From: Ensifer sp. MPMI2T
Lineage (GTDB): Bacteria > Pseudomonadota > Alphaproteobacteria > Rhizobiales > Rhizobiaceae
Length of the DNA stretch: 64,000 nt
Assembly: GCF_004827385.1 (NCBI RefSeq)
Contig: NZ_SRXN01000004.1
Coordinates: 1 to 64,000, forward strand
Reading direction: 5' to 3'
Part shown: one piece after another, positions 1 through 8,409 of the stretch
How the letters are laid out: every line of letters starts with the position of its first letter
Position numbering within the stretch: position 1 is the first letter of the stretch
Notes under the pieces: generated by a model
Told to the model about the DNA's origin: nothing
Database searches by the model: none
Seen by the model: only the letters and a program-made list of their open reading frames with translations
Position numbers and translations under genes: made by a program

Positions 1-17
1 GCTTTCGACAAAACGGG

Positions 18-629
18 TCAAGGATTGACCCGGCGCAAGGTGAGATTCAGGCGGCCGCCGTTCTTCAAAAGCGTCGAGGTGTTGGGATAGATGCGGTCGA
101 CGCCGTGGAAGGCGAGCCTGCCTTCGCCGCCGAGCACGACGACGTCGCCGCTCGACAGCTTGAACGAGATCGTCTGTCCGCCGCGTTCCCGGCCTCCGAC
201 ACGAAAGAGGCAGGTATCGCCGAGCGATATAGAAACGACAGCCGTCTCCAGATCACGCTCGTCCCTGTCCTGATGCAGACCCATGCGCGCGTCTGCGGAA
301 TAGAAGTTGACGAGACAGGCCTCCGGCTCCTTGTCGCTCGCCGAAACCGCATGCCAGATGTCGTTGAGCGCCGCCGGCATTTCCGGCCAGGGCTTGCCGG
401 TCACCGGGTGCTCCGCCTGATAGCGGTAGCCCCTTTCCCGATCGGTAACCCAGCCGAGCGGACCGCAATTGGTCATGCGCACCGACATCGGCTTGCCGGT
501 CTTTGGCATTTCAGGCACGAAGAGCGGCGCCTCCGCAACGACCAGACGGATGGCCTCGACAAGTTCCTCCTGACGGGAACGGTCGAGGAAACCCGGAATG
601 TGTCTTATTCCTTTCGGCAGCACCTGCAT
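18..629 (-). CDS. alkB: AlkB-like 2-oxoglutarate/Fe(II) dioxygenase
   Basis: Probable oxidative demethylase of alkylated nucleic acid bases, 203 aa. The double-stranded beta-helix core carries the iron ligands H119-x-D121 and H175, and the family motif RxNxTxR is present at R193, N195, T197 and R199, which binds 2-oxoglutarate. The length is normal for bacterial AlkB (about 200-215 aa). It appears to be a single-gene unit; a RIME-like repeat lies upstream. No Ada gene or Ada-box context is visible. The fold and cofactor assignment are firm; the substrate (1-methyladenine/3-methylcytosine) is taken from the family. Confidence 0.9.
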   Translation of the reverse strand: MQVLPKGIRHIPGFLDRSRQEELVEAIRLVVAEAPLFVPEMPKTGKPMSVRMTNCGPLGWVTDRERGYRYQAEHPVTGKPWPEMPAALNDIWHAVSASDKEPEACLVNFYSADARMGLHQDRDERDLETAVVSISLGDTCLFRVGGRERGGQTISFKLSSGDVVVLGGEGRLAFHGVDRIYPNTSTLLKNGGRLNLTLRRVNP

Positions 630-693
630 CGCGTCTGTCCCGTCATCCGCTGGAGCGATCGACGGGCCTCAGTTCATCAAGCCCGAAGTCCCA

Positions 694-794
694 CTGCATG
701 GTTCCTCAAATCCTAGCCGATTTGAGGATAAAACATGCAGAATTCAGAGTGTTAGAGCGTCCTTTGCGCGTCTGGTAGGACGCGCGGCGCTCTA
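694..794 (+). repeat. RIME1-like intergenic mosaic repeat, copy 1
   Basis: Two adjacent imperfect palindromes. The first is bounded by CTGCATG and CATGCAG (694-740); the second runs from TAGAGCGTCCTTTGCGCGTC to GACGCGCGGCGCTCTA (753-794). The same architecture recurs at 4971-5070, 9941-10040 and, inverted, at 27758-27861. It matches my memory of the Rhizobium-specific intergenic mosaic element RIME1 (about 100 bp, two large palindromes). Confidence 0.85.
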
Positions 795-843
795 GCTCTA
801 TAGTTGTCGCGGGACTCGGCCGCCACCCGAAAAATGCCGCCGC

Positions 844-1317
844 TCAGCCGGCGTCCAGATCCGGAATGCGCAGGACCTGCCCCGGATAGATCTTGTCGGG
901 GTCTTTCAGCATCGGCTTGTTCGCATCGAAGATCATCGTGTGTTTTGCGCCCTTGCCCTTGCCGTACTGGGCCTCGGCAATCTTCCAGAGATTGTCACCC
1001 TTCTTCACTGTGTAGAAGACGGGCGCCTTGGCCGGTGCGGGCGCGGCGCCGGCGTCTGCGACCTTGAGATCGGACGCTTCAACCGCCGACACGCCGAGCG
1101 TGTTGCCGACGGCCACGACGGCCTTTTCGAAGGTCGACTGATCCTTAACGACACCCTTGAGGACAACCTTGTCGTCCACGACGTCGACCTGCACGTCCTT
1201 GGTGCCGAGGTCATGCGAGGCGAGCTCCTTCTGGACACTGTCGGCATCCGGCGGCGTGTCGTCACCACCGATCCCAAGCTTCTTGCCGGCGTTCTTGATA
1301 AAGCTGAACAACCCCAT
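844..1317 (-). CDS. BON-LysM domain protein (Kbp/YgaU family)
   Basis: 157-aa protein with an N-terminal BON domain (about residues 23-88), an Ala/Pro linker, and a C-terminal LysM domain (about 101-153, beginning YTVKKGDNLWKIA). This is the arrangement and size of E. coli Kbp/YgaU, a cytoplasmic potassium-binding protein; no signal peptide is visible here either. The start is supported by a strong GAGGAGG ribosome site 6-7 nt upstream. By homology it may sense K+ or associate with the envelope; the sequence itself only shows the two domains. Confidence 0.85.
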   Translation of the reverse strand: MGLFSFIKNAGKKLGIGGDDTPPDADSVQKELASHDLGTKDVQVDVVDDKVVLKGVVKDQSTFEKAVVAVGNTLGVSAVEASDLKVADAGAAPAPAKAPVFYTVKKGDNLWKIAEAQYGKGKGAKHTMIFDANKPMLKDPDKIYPGQVLRIPDLDAG

Positions 1318-1416
1318 GATTGCCTCCTCTTTCGCAGATGCCCCTCGATAAAAGAGGGCGGCACCCGCGAAAGTTCAAGGGAGCGGCCGAAAGATTCGTT
1401 TTGCCCTTCGCATGCC

Positions 1417-1851
1417 TCACTCGCCACCCGGCCGGCTGCGAAGCTTCTTGATGTCGGCGCGGCCGGATTTCTCCTTCAGCCGCCGCTCGATCGAACTGCG
1501 GGTCGGCTTGGTTTTCTTGCGCGGCGGCGGCGGTGGTTCGGCCGCCTTCAGAATGAGCTCCTTCAGCCGCTCGCGGGCGTCCTCGCGATTGCGCTCCTGG
1601 CTGCGAAAACGACTGGCCTCGATCATCAGCACCCCGTCCTTGGAGGCACGGCGGCCCGCAAGCCTCAATGCATTTGCCTTGACCAGGTCCGGCAGTGACG
1701 GCGAGGCCTGAATGTCGAAAAAGAGCTGGACGGCCGTCGACACCTTGTTGACGTTCTGTCCGCCCGGTCCGCCAGCCAGCACGAACTGCTCCGTCAATTC
1801 CCAGCCGGCAATGACGATGCGGTCGTTGATATAAAGCGGATCGCTGGCCAT
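1417..1851 (-). CDS. arfB: Ribosome-rescue peptidyl-tRNA hydrolase ArfB (YaeJ)
   Basis: 144-aa release-factor-like hydrolase. The catalytic GGQ tripeptide is at residues 30-32 within AGGPGGQNVNKV, and the C-terminal tail is rich in Lys and Arg (from about residue 112), which in this family enters the empty mRNA channel of stalled ribosomes. There is no codon-recognition domain, which separates it from RF1/RF2. It hydrolyses peptidyl-tRNA on non-stop ribosomes. A GGAG-type ribosome site precedes the ATG. Length and motifs are typical. Confidence 0.93.
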   Translation of the reverse strand: MASDPLYINDRIVIAGWELTEQFVLAGGPGGQNVNKVSTAVQLFFDIQASPSLPDLVKANALRLAGRRASKDGVLMIEASRFRSQERNREDARERLKELILKAAEPPPPPRKKTKPTRSSIERRLKEKSGRADIKKLRSRPGGE

Positions 1852-1975
1852 GTTTGCTCCGTTTCAATCGCGCTGATGCAGCGGGCAAGCGGTTACCCCT
1901 TCCTCCCTCTCTAACTCATCAGAATCGATCACGTTCATGATTTCGGATCGAATCAATCCGAAAATCACCGTGGGA

Positions 1976-2019
1976 GCAATGCCAGGAAAAGTGTCTAGCG
2001 GTTTTCCGCCTGGAATTGC
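1976..2019. repeat. Intergenic palindrome
   Basis: Imperfect inverted repeat: left arm GCAATGCCAGGAAAA, right arm GGTTTTCCGCCTGGAATTGC. It lies in the 271-bp gap between arfB and pckA. A second short hairpin (TTCGGAT...ATCCGAA, 1942-1962) precedes it. Similar GGAAAA/TTTTCC palindromes are, as I recall, common between rhizobial genes, but only one copy is present here. Confidence 0.5.
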
Positions 2020-2072
2020 GTCCTTAAAAACAGCTATGGCGAAGCATTTGAAAACAATCGGGATAAAACGCG

Positions 2073-2099
2073 AAACCCGGCCCAAACGGGCCGGGTTTC
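2073..2099 (-). terminator. Rho-independent terminator of pckA
   Basis: 11-bp stem AAACCCGGCCC / GGGCCGGGTTT with an AAAC loop, 24 bp beyond the pckA stop. On the minus strand it is followed by an interrupted T tract (TTTCGCGTTTT). The stem overlaps a parS-like 16-mer at 2094-2109. Confidence 0.75.
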
Positions 2100-2109
2100 A
2101 CGTGAATCA
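2094..2109. other. Outlying parS-like site
   Basis: GGTTTCACGTGAATCA matches the ParB-binding consensus TGTTTCACGTGAAACA at 14 of 16 positions, including the CACGTG centre. It is about 54 kb from the predicted oriC and overlaps the pckA terminator stem, so it could be a distant ParB site or chance. Confidence 0.4.
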
Positions 2110-2122
2110 TAGCCGACGATCT

Positions 2123-3733
2123 TTATTCGGCCGCGACCTTCGCTCCCGGAGCCGCGTCGCGCACGCTGCCGTCGACATGGCTTTCAAACTTGGCGAAATT
2201 GGCGATGAACATGTCGACCAGGCGGCGCGCCTGGGCGTCATAGGCAACGCCGTCCGCCCATGTCGACCGCGGGTCGAGAATGCCGTCGTCCACGCCCGGC
2301 ACCGACACCGGCACGGCAAAGCCGAAGTTTGCGTCGGTGCGGAACGATGCATCATTGAGCGAGCCGTCGAGTGCTGCCGAAAGCAGCGCACGCGTCACCT
2401 TGATCGGCATGCGGTTTCCGGTGCCGTAGGCGCCGCCGGTCCAGCCGGTGTTGACCAGCCAGCAGGTAACGCCGTTCTTGGCAATGAGGTCCTTCAGCAG
2501 ATTGCCGTATTCGGACGGATGGCGCGGCATGAATGGAGCGCCGAAGCAGGTCGAGAAGGTCGCCTCCGGTTCGGTCACGCCCTTTTCCGTTCCAGCGACC
2601 TTGGCGGTGTAGCCGGACAGGAAGTGATACATCGCCTGTTCCGGTGTCATCCTGGCGATCGGCGGCATGACGCCAAAGGCATCCGCCGTCAGCATGATGA
2701 CGGTGCGCGGCTGCGGCGCCGTTCCAGTTTCGCTGGCATTCGGAATGAAGTCGAGCGGATAGGCGATACGGGTGTTTTCCGTCAGCGAACCGTCGTCGAA
2801 GTCCGGCACGCGGCGCTCATCGAGGACGACGTTCTCCATAACGGTGCCGAAGCGCCGTGTGGTCGCGTAGATCTCCGGTTCGGCCGTGGCCGAAAGCTTG
2901 ATCGCCTTGGCATAGCAGCCGCCTTCGAAATTGAAGACGCCGTCCTCACCCCAGCCGTGCTCGTCGTCGCCGATGAGCGTGCGGGCGGGGTCAGCCGACA
3001 GCGTGGTCTTGCCGGTACCGGACAGACCGAAGAAGATGGCTGAGTCTCCCGCGGGACCGACATTGGCCGAACAATGCATCGGCATGACGTCCTTTTTCGG
3101 CAGGAGATAATTGAGCACCGTGAAGACCGACTTCTTCATTTCGCCGGCATAGGAGGTGCCGCCGATCAGGACGAGACCGTTCGTCAGGTCGCAGGCGATC
3201 ACCGTCTCACTGCGGCAACCGTGGCGCGCCGGATCCGCCCTGAAGCTCGGCAGGTCGATGATCGTCAGCTTCGGCTCGAAGCTGGCAAGCGCTTCGCGCG
3301 CCGGGCGGATCAGGAGATTGCGGATGAACAGCGAATGCCAGGCGAATTCGGTGACGACGCGCGTCGGCAGAGCATGGGCCGGATCGGCGCCGCCGATGAG
3401 GTCCTGCACGTAAAGCGACTTGCCCTTGGCATGAGCAAGCATGTCCTGGCGCAGGCGTTCGAAGTTTTCGGGCGAGATCGCGTTGTTGTTGTCCCACCAG
3501 ATCTGGTCAGCGGTCGCCGCGTCGCGGACGACGAACTTGTCCTTGGGGGAGCGGCCCGTGTGCTGCCCGGTCCGGGCACAGAGCGCGCCATGCGCCGTCA
3601 ATTGGGCCTCGCCGCGGCGAAGGGCGTCCTCGTAAAGCTCCGCTGCCTCGAAGTTGTAGCGGACGAAAGCCAGATCCGAAAAGCCGATTGTTTCCAGTCC
3701 GTTCGAGGGATTGCGGATGCCGAGTTGCTCCAT
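2123..3733 (-). CDS. pckA: Phosphoenolpyruvate carboxykinase (ATP)
   Basis: 536-aa ATP-dependent PEPCK: converts oxaloacetate + ATP to PEP + CO2 + ADP, the first committed gluconeogenic step and essential in rhizobia for growth on C4-dicarboxylates. The nucleotide P-loop [10 protein letters not shown] is at 236-245 and the metal-binding LIGDDEHGW motif at 253-261. I chose the ATG at 3733 (protein begins MEQLGIRN) over an upstream ATG at 3808 because AAGGAAG sits just before it and the length then equals the family norm. It is divergent from chvI across a 332-bp AT-rich gap and has a terminator 24 bp downstream. Confidence 0.97.
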   Translation of the reverse strand: MEQLGIRNPSNGLETIGFSDLAFVRYNFEAAELYEDALRRGEAQLTAHGALCARTGQHTGRSPKDKFVVRDAATADQIWWDNNNAISPENFERLRQDMLAHAKGKSLYVQDLIGGADPAHALPTRVVTEFAWHSLFIRNLLIRPAREALASFEPKLTIIDLPSFRADPARHGCRSETVIACDLTNGLVLIGGTSYAGEMKKSVFTVLNYLLPKKDVMPMHCSANVGPAGDSAIFFGLSGTGKTTLSADPARTLIGDDEHGWGEDGVFNFEGGCYAKAIKLSATAEPEIYATTRRFGTVMENVVLDERRVPDFDDGSLTENTRIAYPLDFIPNASETGTAPQPRTVIMLTADAFGVMPPIARMTPEQAMYHFLSGYTAKVAGTEKGVTEPEATFSTCFGAPFMPRHPSEYGNLLKDLIAKNGVTCWLVNTGWTGGAYGTGNRMPIKVTRALLSAALDGSLNDASFRTDANFGFAVPVSVPGVDDGILDPRSTWADGVAYDAQARRLVDMFIANFAKFESHVDGSVRDAAPGAKVAAE

Positions 3734-4065
3734 GGTCAAGCTTCCTTTGTCATTGGCCATTGGTGGGGGATTTCGTCGGAACATACCGACAAGGTTGATC
3801 GAAGACAAGAGATCGACTCCTAAAACAATAATGATATCAGTATATTAATCGATTTAAAGAAAAATGTGTATTTTTTAATCGGTTGAATTTTGCTTCAACG
3901 AGACATATTTGTCGGCCCGTCCCGAGACGATTGGCGGGCGGTGCTTTTATGCTTCGCCACAATTTGTTCCACCTTTATACTCAAGTAACGCCGGAGACTC
4001 GCGATTGCCGCGATTCCTGCAGCGGGTCTGGCCAACGGACCAAAATAACGACGGAGTTGAATACG
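3734..4065. promoter_or_regulatory. Divergent pckA/chvI promoter region
   Basis: 332-bp gap between divergently transcribed pckA and chvI. The part 3820-3900 is strikingly AT-rich against its surroundings and should contain both promoters; I could not pick confident -35/-10 pairs. The chvI ribosome site (GGAG) is at 4053-4056. No gene or repeat is visible in it. Confidence 0.55.
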
Positions 4066-4791
4066 ATGCAGACCATCGCGCTTGTCGATGACGACCGCAA
4101 TATCCTGACATCCGTGTCCATCGCGCTGGAAGCGGAGGGCTACAAGGTCGAAACCTACACCGACGGTGCATCGGCACTCGAGGGCCTGCTGGCGCGTCCC
4201 CCGCAGCTCGCGATCTTCGATATCAAGATGCCGCGCATGGACGGCATGGAGCTGTTGCGCCGCCTGCGGCAGAAATCCGACCTGCCGGTGATTTTCCTGA
4301 CGTCCAAGGATGAGGAAATCGATGAGCTCTTCGGCCTCAAGATGGGTGCCGACGATTTCATCACCAAACCCTTTTCCCAGCGCCTGCTGGTCGAGCGCGT
4401 CAAGGCGATCCTGCGCCGCGCGCCGAACCGCGACCTTGCCGCGGTCGGCGGCATCGGCACGGCAAAGGCTTCCGACGCACCGTCCCGCTCGCTGGAGCGC
4501 GGTCAGCTCGTAATGGACCAGGAGCGTCACACCTGCACCTGGAAGAACGAATCGGTCACGCTGACGGTCACCGAATTTCTCATCCTGCACTCGCTGGCGC
4601 AGCGTCCGGGCGTGGTGAAGAGCCGTGACGCATTGATGGATGCCGCCTATGATGAGCAGGTCTATGTGGATGACCGCACGATCGACAGCCACATCAAGAG
4701 GCTTCGCAAGAAGTTCAAGATGGTCGACAACGACTTCGACATGATCGAAACGCTCTACGGCGTCGGCTATCGTTTTCGCGAGTCGGCCTGA
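4066..4791 (+). CDS. chvI: Response regulator ChvI (OmpR family)
   Basis: 241-aa OmpR/PhoB-class regulator. Receiver domain residues 1-120 with acidic pocket D8-D10 and phospho-acceptor D52 ([10 protein letters not shown]); winged-helix DNA-binding domain in the C-terminal half, ending in the typical [13 protein letters not shown] and GVGYRF motifs. In rhizobia, Agrobacterium and Brucella (BvrR) this regulator with ChvG/ExoS governs envelope stress, exopolysaccharide, motility and host association. Start at the ATG giving the canonical [11 protein letters not shown]-terminus, with GGAG upstream. The partner kinase follows after a 305-bp gap that carries a RIME-like repeat. Confidence 0.97.
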   Translation: MQTIALVDDDRNILTSVSIALEAEGYKVETYTDGASALEGLLARPPQLAIFDIKMPRMDGMELLRRLRQKSDLPVIFLTSKDEEIDELFGLKMGADDFITKPFSQRLLVERVKAILRRAPNRDLAAVGGIGTAKASDAPSRSLERGQLVMDQERHTCTWKNESVTLTVTEFLILHSLAQRPGVVKSRDALMDAAYDEQVYVDDRTIDSHIKRLRKKFKMVDNDFDMIETLYGVGYRFRESA

Positions 4792-4970
4792 CGGCCGCCG
4801 CTCCAGGCTTGCCACAGCGGCGATTGTGGATCATGCAGAAATGGCGTAACGGCGACGCGGCAGTGGCAGCCCGCGTCGGAGAGGCCGCATCCGCGGGACA
4901 CGAGCCGGGCCGGCGGATGAGCCGTGATCAGGCAGGTGCCCGGATCGGGCAGATGCAGTGAGCCGGCGCA

Positions 4971-5070
4971 CTGCATGTTTCCTTAAATCCTAGCAGATTT
5001 AAGGAAACATGCAGCATTCAAAGTGCTACAGCGTCCTTTTGCGCGTCTGATGAGACGCGCGGCGCTGTAG
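4971..5070 (+). repeat. RIME1-like repeat, copy 2 (between chvI and chvG)
   Basis: 100-bp two-palindrome unit: CTGCATG...CATGCAG (4971-5014), then CTACAGCGTCC...GACGCGCGGCGCTGTAG. It fills one third of the 305-bp chvI-chvG gap and ends 26 bp before the chvG start. The remaining gap sequence (4792-4970) shows no other gene or clear signal. Confidence 0.85.
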
Positions 5071-5096
5071 GAAAAGAAGGCGACGGAATTTTCGTC

Positions 5097-6896
5097 GTGG
5101 GAGCGGGAGACTTGGTAGAAGTCTTGCAGGGCGATCTCGAGGATATCGAAGGGCGGGCATCGGCGCGCAGCCAGCGGCGATGGGCGCATCCATTCACCCT
5201 GATCCGCCGCCTGTTCGGCAACGCCGTCTTCTCGAGCCTCACCCGCCGCATTGTCTTCTTCAACTTGGTCGCGCTCGTGGTGCTCGTCGGCGGCATCATG
5301 TATCTCAATCAGTTCCGCGAGGGGCTGATCGACGCGCGGGTGGAAAGCCTGCTCACCCAGGGCGAGATCATCGCCGGGGCCATTTCCGCCTCCGCCTCGG
5401 TCGATACGAACTCGATCACCATCGATCCGGAAAAACTGCTCGAACTCCAGGCCGGTGAAAGCATCACGCCGCTGCCGAACGATGAGGATCTCGAATTCCC
5501 GATCATCCAGGAGCGTGTGGCGCCTGTGCTCAGACGCCTGATTTCGCCGACGCGGACGCGTGCCCGCCTCTTCGACGCCGATGCCGACCTCCTGCTCGAC
5601 TCCCGCCACCTTTATAGTGGCGGCCAAGTGCTGCGCTTCGACCTTCCGCCGGTCGACCCGGAAACGACCGGCCTTGCCGACAAGCTCAGCATGTGGCTCA
5701 ACCGTCTGCTGCAGCCGGGCGACCTGCCGCTCTACAAGGAGCCGCCGGGCGGCAACGGCTCGATCTACCCGGAGGTCATGAACGCGCTGACCGGTGTGCG
5801 CGGCGCCGTCGTGCGGGTGACGGAGAAGGGTGAACTCATCGTTTCGGTCGCGGTGCCGGTGCAGCGTTTCCGCGCCGTGCTTGGCGTGCTCCTGCTTTCA
5901 ACGCAGGCGGGCGACATCGACAAGATCGTCCATGCTGAGCGCCTTGCCATCATCCGCGTCTTCGGCGTCGCCGCCCTCGTCAACGTCATCCTGTCGCTGC
6001 TGCTGTCCTCGACGATCGCCAATCCGCTGAGAAGGCTGTCGGCTGCCGCGATCCGCGTGCGCCGCGGCGGCGCGAAGGAACGGGAGGAAATCCCGGACTT
6101 CTCCTCGCGCCAGGACGAAATCGGCAACCTCTCCGTGGCGCTCCGGGAAATGACGACGGCGCTCTATGACCGCATCGCGGCGATCGAAAATTTTGCCGCC
6201 GATGTCAGCCATGAGCTCAAGAACCCGCTTACGTCGCTGCGCAGCGCCGTCGAGACCCTGCCACTCGCGCGCAACGAGGACTCGAAGAAGCGGCTCCTCG
6301 ACGTCATCCAGCACGACGTGCGCCGCCTCGACCGGCTGATCAGCGATATTTCCGACGCCTCGCGACTCGATGCCGAACTGGCGCGCAGCGACGCCAAGAA
6401 AATCGATCTGGAGAAGCTGCTCGGCGATCTCATCGATATTTCCCGGCAGATCCGCAGCAAGAAGAAGCCGGTGCTCCTCGACTTCGTCATCGACCGTAAG
6501 GACAATCCGCGGGCAAGCTTTGTCGTCAACGGCTACGAGTTGCGCATCGGCCAGATCGTCACGAACCTCATCGAAAACGCCCGCTCCTTTGTTCCCGAGC
6601 AGAATGGCCGCATCATCGTGCGCCTGACCCGGTCGCGGTCCCGCTGCCTCGTCTATGTCGAAGACAACGGACCAGGCATCCAGGCCGAAGACATCGATCG
6701 CATTTTCGAGCGCTTCTATACCGACCGGCCAGAGGGCGAGGACTTCGGCCAGAATTCCGGCCTCGGCCTTTCGATTTCGCGCCAGATCGCCGAAGCGCAT
6801 GGCGGCACGCTGAAAGCGGAGAACATCGTCGGACAGGGTGGGCACGTGACCGGCGCCCGCTTCATCCTGTCGCTGCCCGCCGAGCCGAACCAGTGA
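5097..6896 (+). CDS. chvG: Sensor histidine kinase ChvG/ExoS
   Basis: 599-aa membrane sensor kinase, partner of ChvI; acid/envelope-stress sensor known as ExoS in S. meliloti and BvrS in Brucella. Transmembrane segments at about 52-71 and 285-305 flank a 210-residue periplasmic domain; HAMP about 306-360; HisKA with phospho-accepting H372 in ADVSHELKNPL; HATPase_c with the N-box LIENARS and G boxes to the end. The start used is GTG; the first ATG is inside TM1, so initiation must be at a non-ATG codon near here (TTG at 5112 is the alternative). The stop overlaps hprK by 4 nt (GTGA), indicating co-translation. Confidence 0.95.
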   Translation: MGAGDLVEVLQGDLEDIEGRASARSQRRWAHPFTLIRRLFGNAVFSSLTRRIVFFNLVALVVLVGGIMYLNQFREGLIDARVESLLTQGEIIAGAISASASVDTNSITIDPEKLLELQAGESITPLPNDEDLEFPIIQERVAPVLRRLISPTRTRARLFDADADLLLDSRHLYSGGQVLRFDLPPVDPETTGLADKLSMWLNRLLQPGDLPLYKEPPGGNGSIYPEVMNALTGVRGAVVRVTEKGELIVSVAVPVQRFRAVLGVLLLSTQAGDIDKIVHAERLAIIRVFGVAALVNVILSLLLSSTIANPLRRLSAAAIRVRRGGAKEREEIPDFSSRQDEIGNLSVALREMTTALYDRIAAIENFAADVSHELKNPLTSLRSAVETLPLARNEDSKKRLLDVIQHDVRRLDRLISDISDASRLDAELARSDAKKIDLEKLLGDLIDISRQIRSKKKPVLLDFVIDRKDNPRASFVVNGYELRIGQIVTNLIENARSFVPEQNGRIIVRLTRSRSRCLVYVEDNGPGIQAEDIDRIFERFYTDRPEGEDFGQNSGLGLSISRQIAEAHGGTLKAENIVGQGGHVTGARFILSLPAEPNQ

Positions 6897-7351
6897 CCGC
6901 GCCGGTCTGCAATATCCACGCTACGGCGATCGTTCTCGGCACGACCGGGTTTCTGATTACCGGCCCTTCCGGTTCGGGCAAGTCGGCCCTGGCGCTTTCC
7001 TGCATTTCCGAGGCGCGCCGCCGCGGACGTTTCGCGGCGCTCGTCGCCGACGACCGGGTCGACCTCAGCCTTATGAACGACCGGATCATCGCGCGGTGCC
7101 CCCCATCCATTCGCGGCCTGATCGAGTTGCGTGGCGGCGGCATCGTCGCCGCCGAAACGGTTTCGGCCTGCGTTCTCGACTGGGCGATCATACCGGTCCG
7201 GCCGTCCCGCGACCCGCGTCTGCCGCCCGAGAACGAAGAGCTGCAGCTAGAAATTGGGCGAAGTCTGCCGCTGTTGCGCGTTCCCGTTGAAAACCTCGTT
7301 TCGCCTCTCGATGCACTGCACGCGCTGCTACCCAAAAATTTAGCACTTTAG
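6893..7351 (+). CDS. hprK: HPr kinase/phosphorylase, short alphaproteobacterial form
   Basis: 152 aa, against about 310 aa in Firmicutes: only the C-terminal kinase domain is present, which is usual for alphaproteobacteria. Walker A GPSGSGKSAL at 24-33 and the HprK signature IRGLIELRGGGIV at about 73-85. It phosphorylates or dephosphorylates a serine of HPr (S53 of the HPr encoded at 7908). The GTG start overlaps the chvG stop. In S. meliloti this protein has been linked to succinate-mediated catabolite repression (from memory). Confidence 0.93.
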   Translation: MTAPVCNIHATAIVLGTTGFLITGPSGSGKSALALSCISEARRRGRFAALVADDRVDLSLMNDRIIARCPPSIRGLIELRGGGIVAAETVSACVLDWAIIPVRPSRDPRLPPENEELQLEIGRSLPLLRVPVENLVSPLDALHALLPKNLAL

Positions 7352-7506
7352 CCTTATGCGAGGGCACAAGGGCTGCTTTTTCGGCATTTTTGGCTTGCAC
7401 TTCGCCTTTTCCTTGCCAAGATGGCCGCCCCAACAGGTGGACGAAATTGCTGCATTGCGATATCTGACCATCAACGAGTTGCTATGCAGTTGGAGCAAAG
7501 ATACCC

Positions 7507-7908
7507 ATGATCGGACTTGTGCTTGTCACCCATGGCAAGCTGGCGGAAGAGTTTCGGCATGCGTTAGAGCATGTGGTCGGTCCGCAAAAAGCTATCGAGA
7601 CCGTATGCATCGGGCCCGAGGACGACATGGACCAGCGGCGTCAGGATATCCTCGATGCGGTTGCGGGCGCGGAAGAGGGCAATGGCGTCATCATCCTGAC
7701 GGATATGTTCGGCGGCACGCCTTCCAACCTTGCCATCTCGGTGATGCGCAGCGGCAGCGTCGAGGTGATCGCGGGCGTCAATCTGCCGATGCTGATCAAG
7801 CTTGCCGGCGTTCGTGGCGAAAGCGACATGGACAAGGCCCTCGTCGAGGCCTCCGAGGCGGGACGCAAATACATCAATGTCGCCAGCCGCGTCCTGAGTG
7901 GAAAATAA
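7507..7908 (+). CDS. manX: PTS EIIA component, mannose family (regulatory)
   Basis: 133-aa EIIA-Man domain protein. The phosphorylatable histidine is H9 (LVLVTHGKLAEE), with the family motif MFGGTPSNLA following at about 75-84. It accepts phosphate from HPr. No IIB, IIC or IID sugar-transport components are nearby, so it belongs to the incomplete, regulatory PTS of alphaproteobacteria. Ribosome site GGAG 12 nt upstream; the stop overlaps the HPr start by one base (TAATG). A 155-bp gap separates it from hprK and could hold its own promoter. Confidence 0.93.
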   Translation: MIGLVLVTHGKLAEEFRHALEHVVGPQKAIETVCIGPEDDMDQRRQDILDAVAGAEEGNGVIILTDMFGGTPSNLAISVMRSGSVEVIAGVNLPMLIKLAGVRGESDMDKALVEASEAGRKYINVASRVLSGK

Positions 7909-8198
7909 TGGACCATCGCCCGGATATGTCGCTGACTCGGGAGCTGCTGATCATCAATAAGCGCGGCCTGCACGCACGCGCCTCGGCGAAATTCGTCCAG
8001 ACCGTCGAAGCCTATGATGCCGAGATCACCGTCTCCAAGGACGGCATGACGGTCGGCGGCACGTCGATCATGGGCCTGATGATGCTCGCCGCCAGCACCG
8101 GCTGCACCGTTTTCGTCACCGCCAGCGGCGGCCAGGCGGAAGAAGCGCTCAACGCCCTCGACGCCTTGGTGCGCGACAAGTTCGGCGAAGAGATCTGA
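7908..8198 (+). CDS. ptsH: Phosphocarrier protein HPr
   Basis: 96-aa HPr. Active-site histidine H22 in NKRGLHARAS, and regulatory serine S53 in GGTSIMGLMML, equivalent to Ser46 of Gram-positive HPr and the target of the HprK encoded upstream. The ATG at 7908 overlaps the EIIA stop by one base; an ATG at 7926 would give a 90-aa protein closer to the usual 85-90 aa. With HprK and EIIA this completes the phosphorelay except EI, which is not in the window. Confidence 0.94.
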   Translation: MDHRPDMSLTRELLIINKRGLHARASAKFVQTVEAYDAEITVSKDGMTVGGTSIMGLMMLAASTGCTVFVTASGGQAEEALNALDALVRDKFGEEI

Positions 8199-8244
8199 CG
8201 CTGTTCGCCGCGCGAACAAACCGAAAGCCGTTTCCGGTGTTTTG

Positions 8245-8280
8245 CGCGATATAAACATATAAAGACTTCTTTATATCGCG
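8245..8280 (+). promoter_or_regulatory. Nested palindromes upstream of ahcY: candidate operator
   Basis: Two overlapping perfect inverted repeats. An 11-bp outer pair, CGCGATATAAA (8245-8255) and TTTATATCGCG (8270-8280), encloses a 9-bp pair ATATAAAGA/TCTTTATAT (8257-8276, 2-nt spacer); they share the right arm and exclude each other as RNA hairpins. It lies 130 bp upstream of ahcY. As DNA, the AT-rich dyad resembles operators of ArsR-type regulators (SahR/SamR) proposed for methionine-cycle genes; that assignment is inference. The rest of the 211-bp gap is GC-rich with no recognised riboswitch. Confidence 0.5.
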
Positions 8281-8409
8281 GTTGCCCTGTCCGCCGATTC
8301 CTGATAGACCGTGGCCACTCTCCCCGTGATCCTGCGCGGGAGGCATTGTCATGCCGCCAGAAGGCCAAGGGGCCGGCGCGGCCGGAAAAGATCAGCCCTG
8401 GAGAACTCC

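Noticed and set aside
2123-3823. Long open frames antisense to pckA and many other genes
   Set aside because: In high-GC DNA, open frames opposite real genes are common; none has a recognisable domain, ribosome site or conserved start.
8281-8409. Possible SAH/SAM riboswitch in the ahcY leader
   Set aside because: GC-rich hairpins are present, but I could not match any known SAM or SAH riboswitch core; only the upstream dyad is reported.
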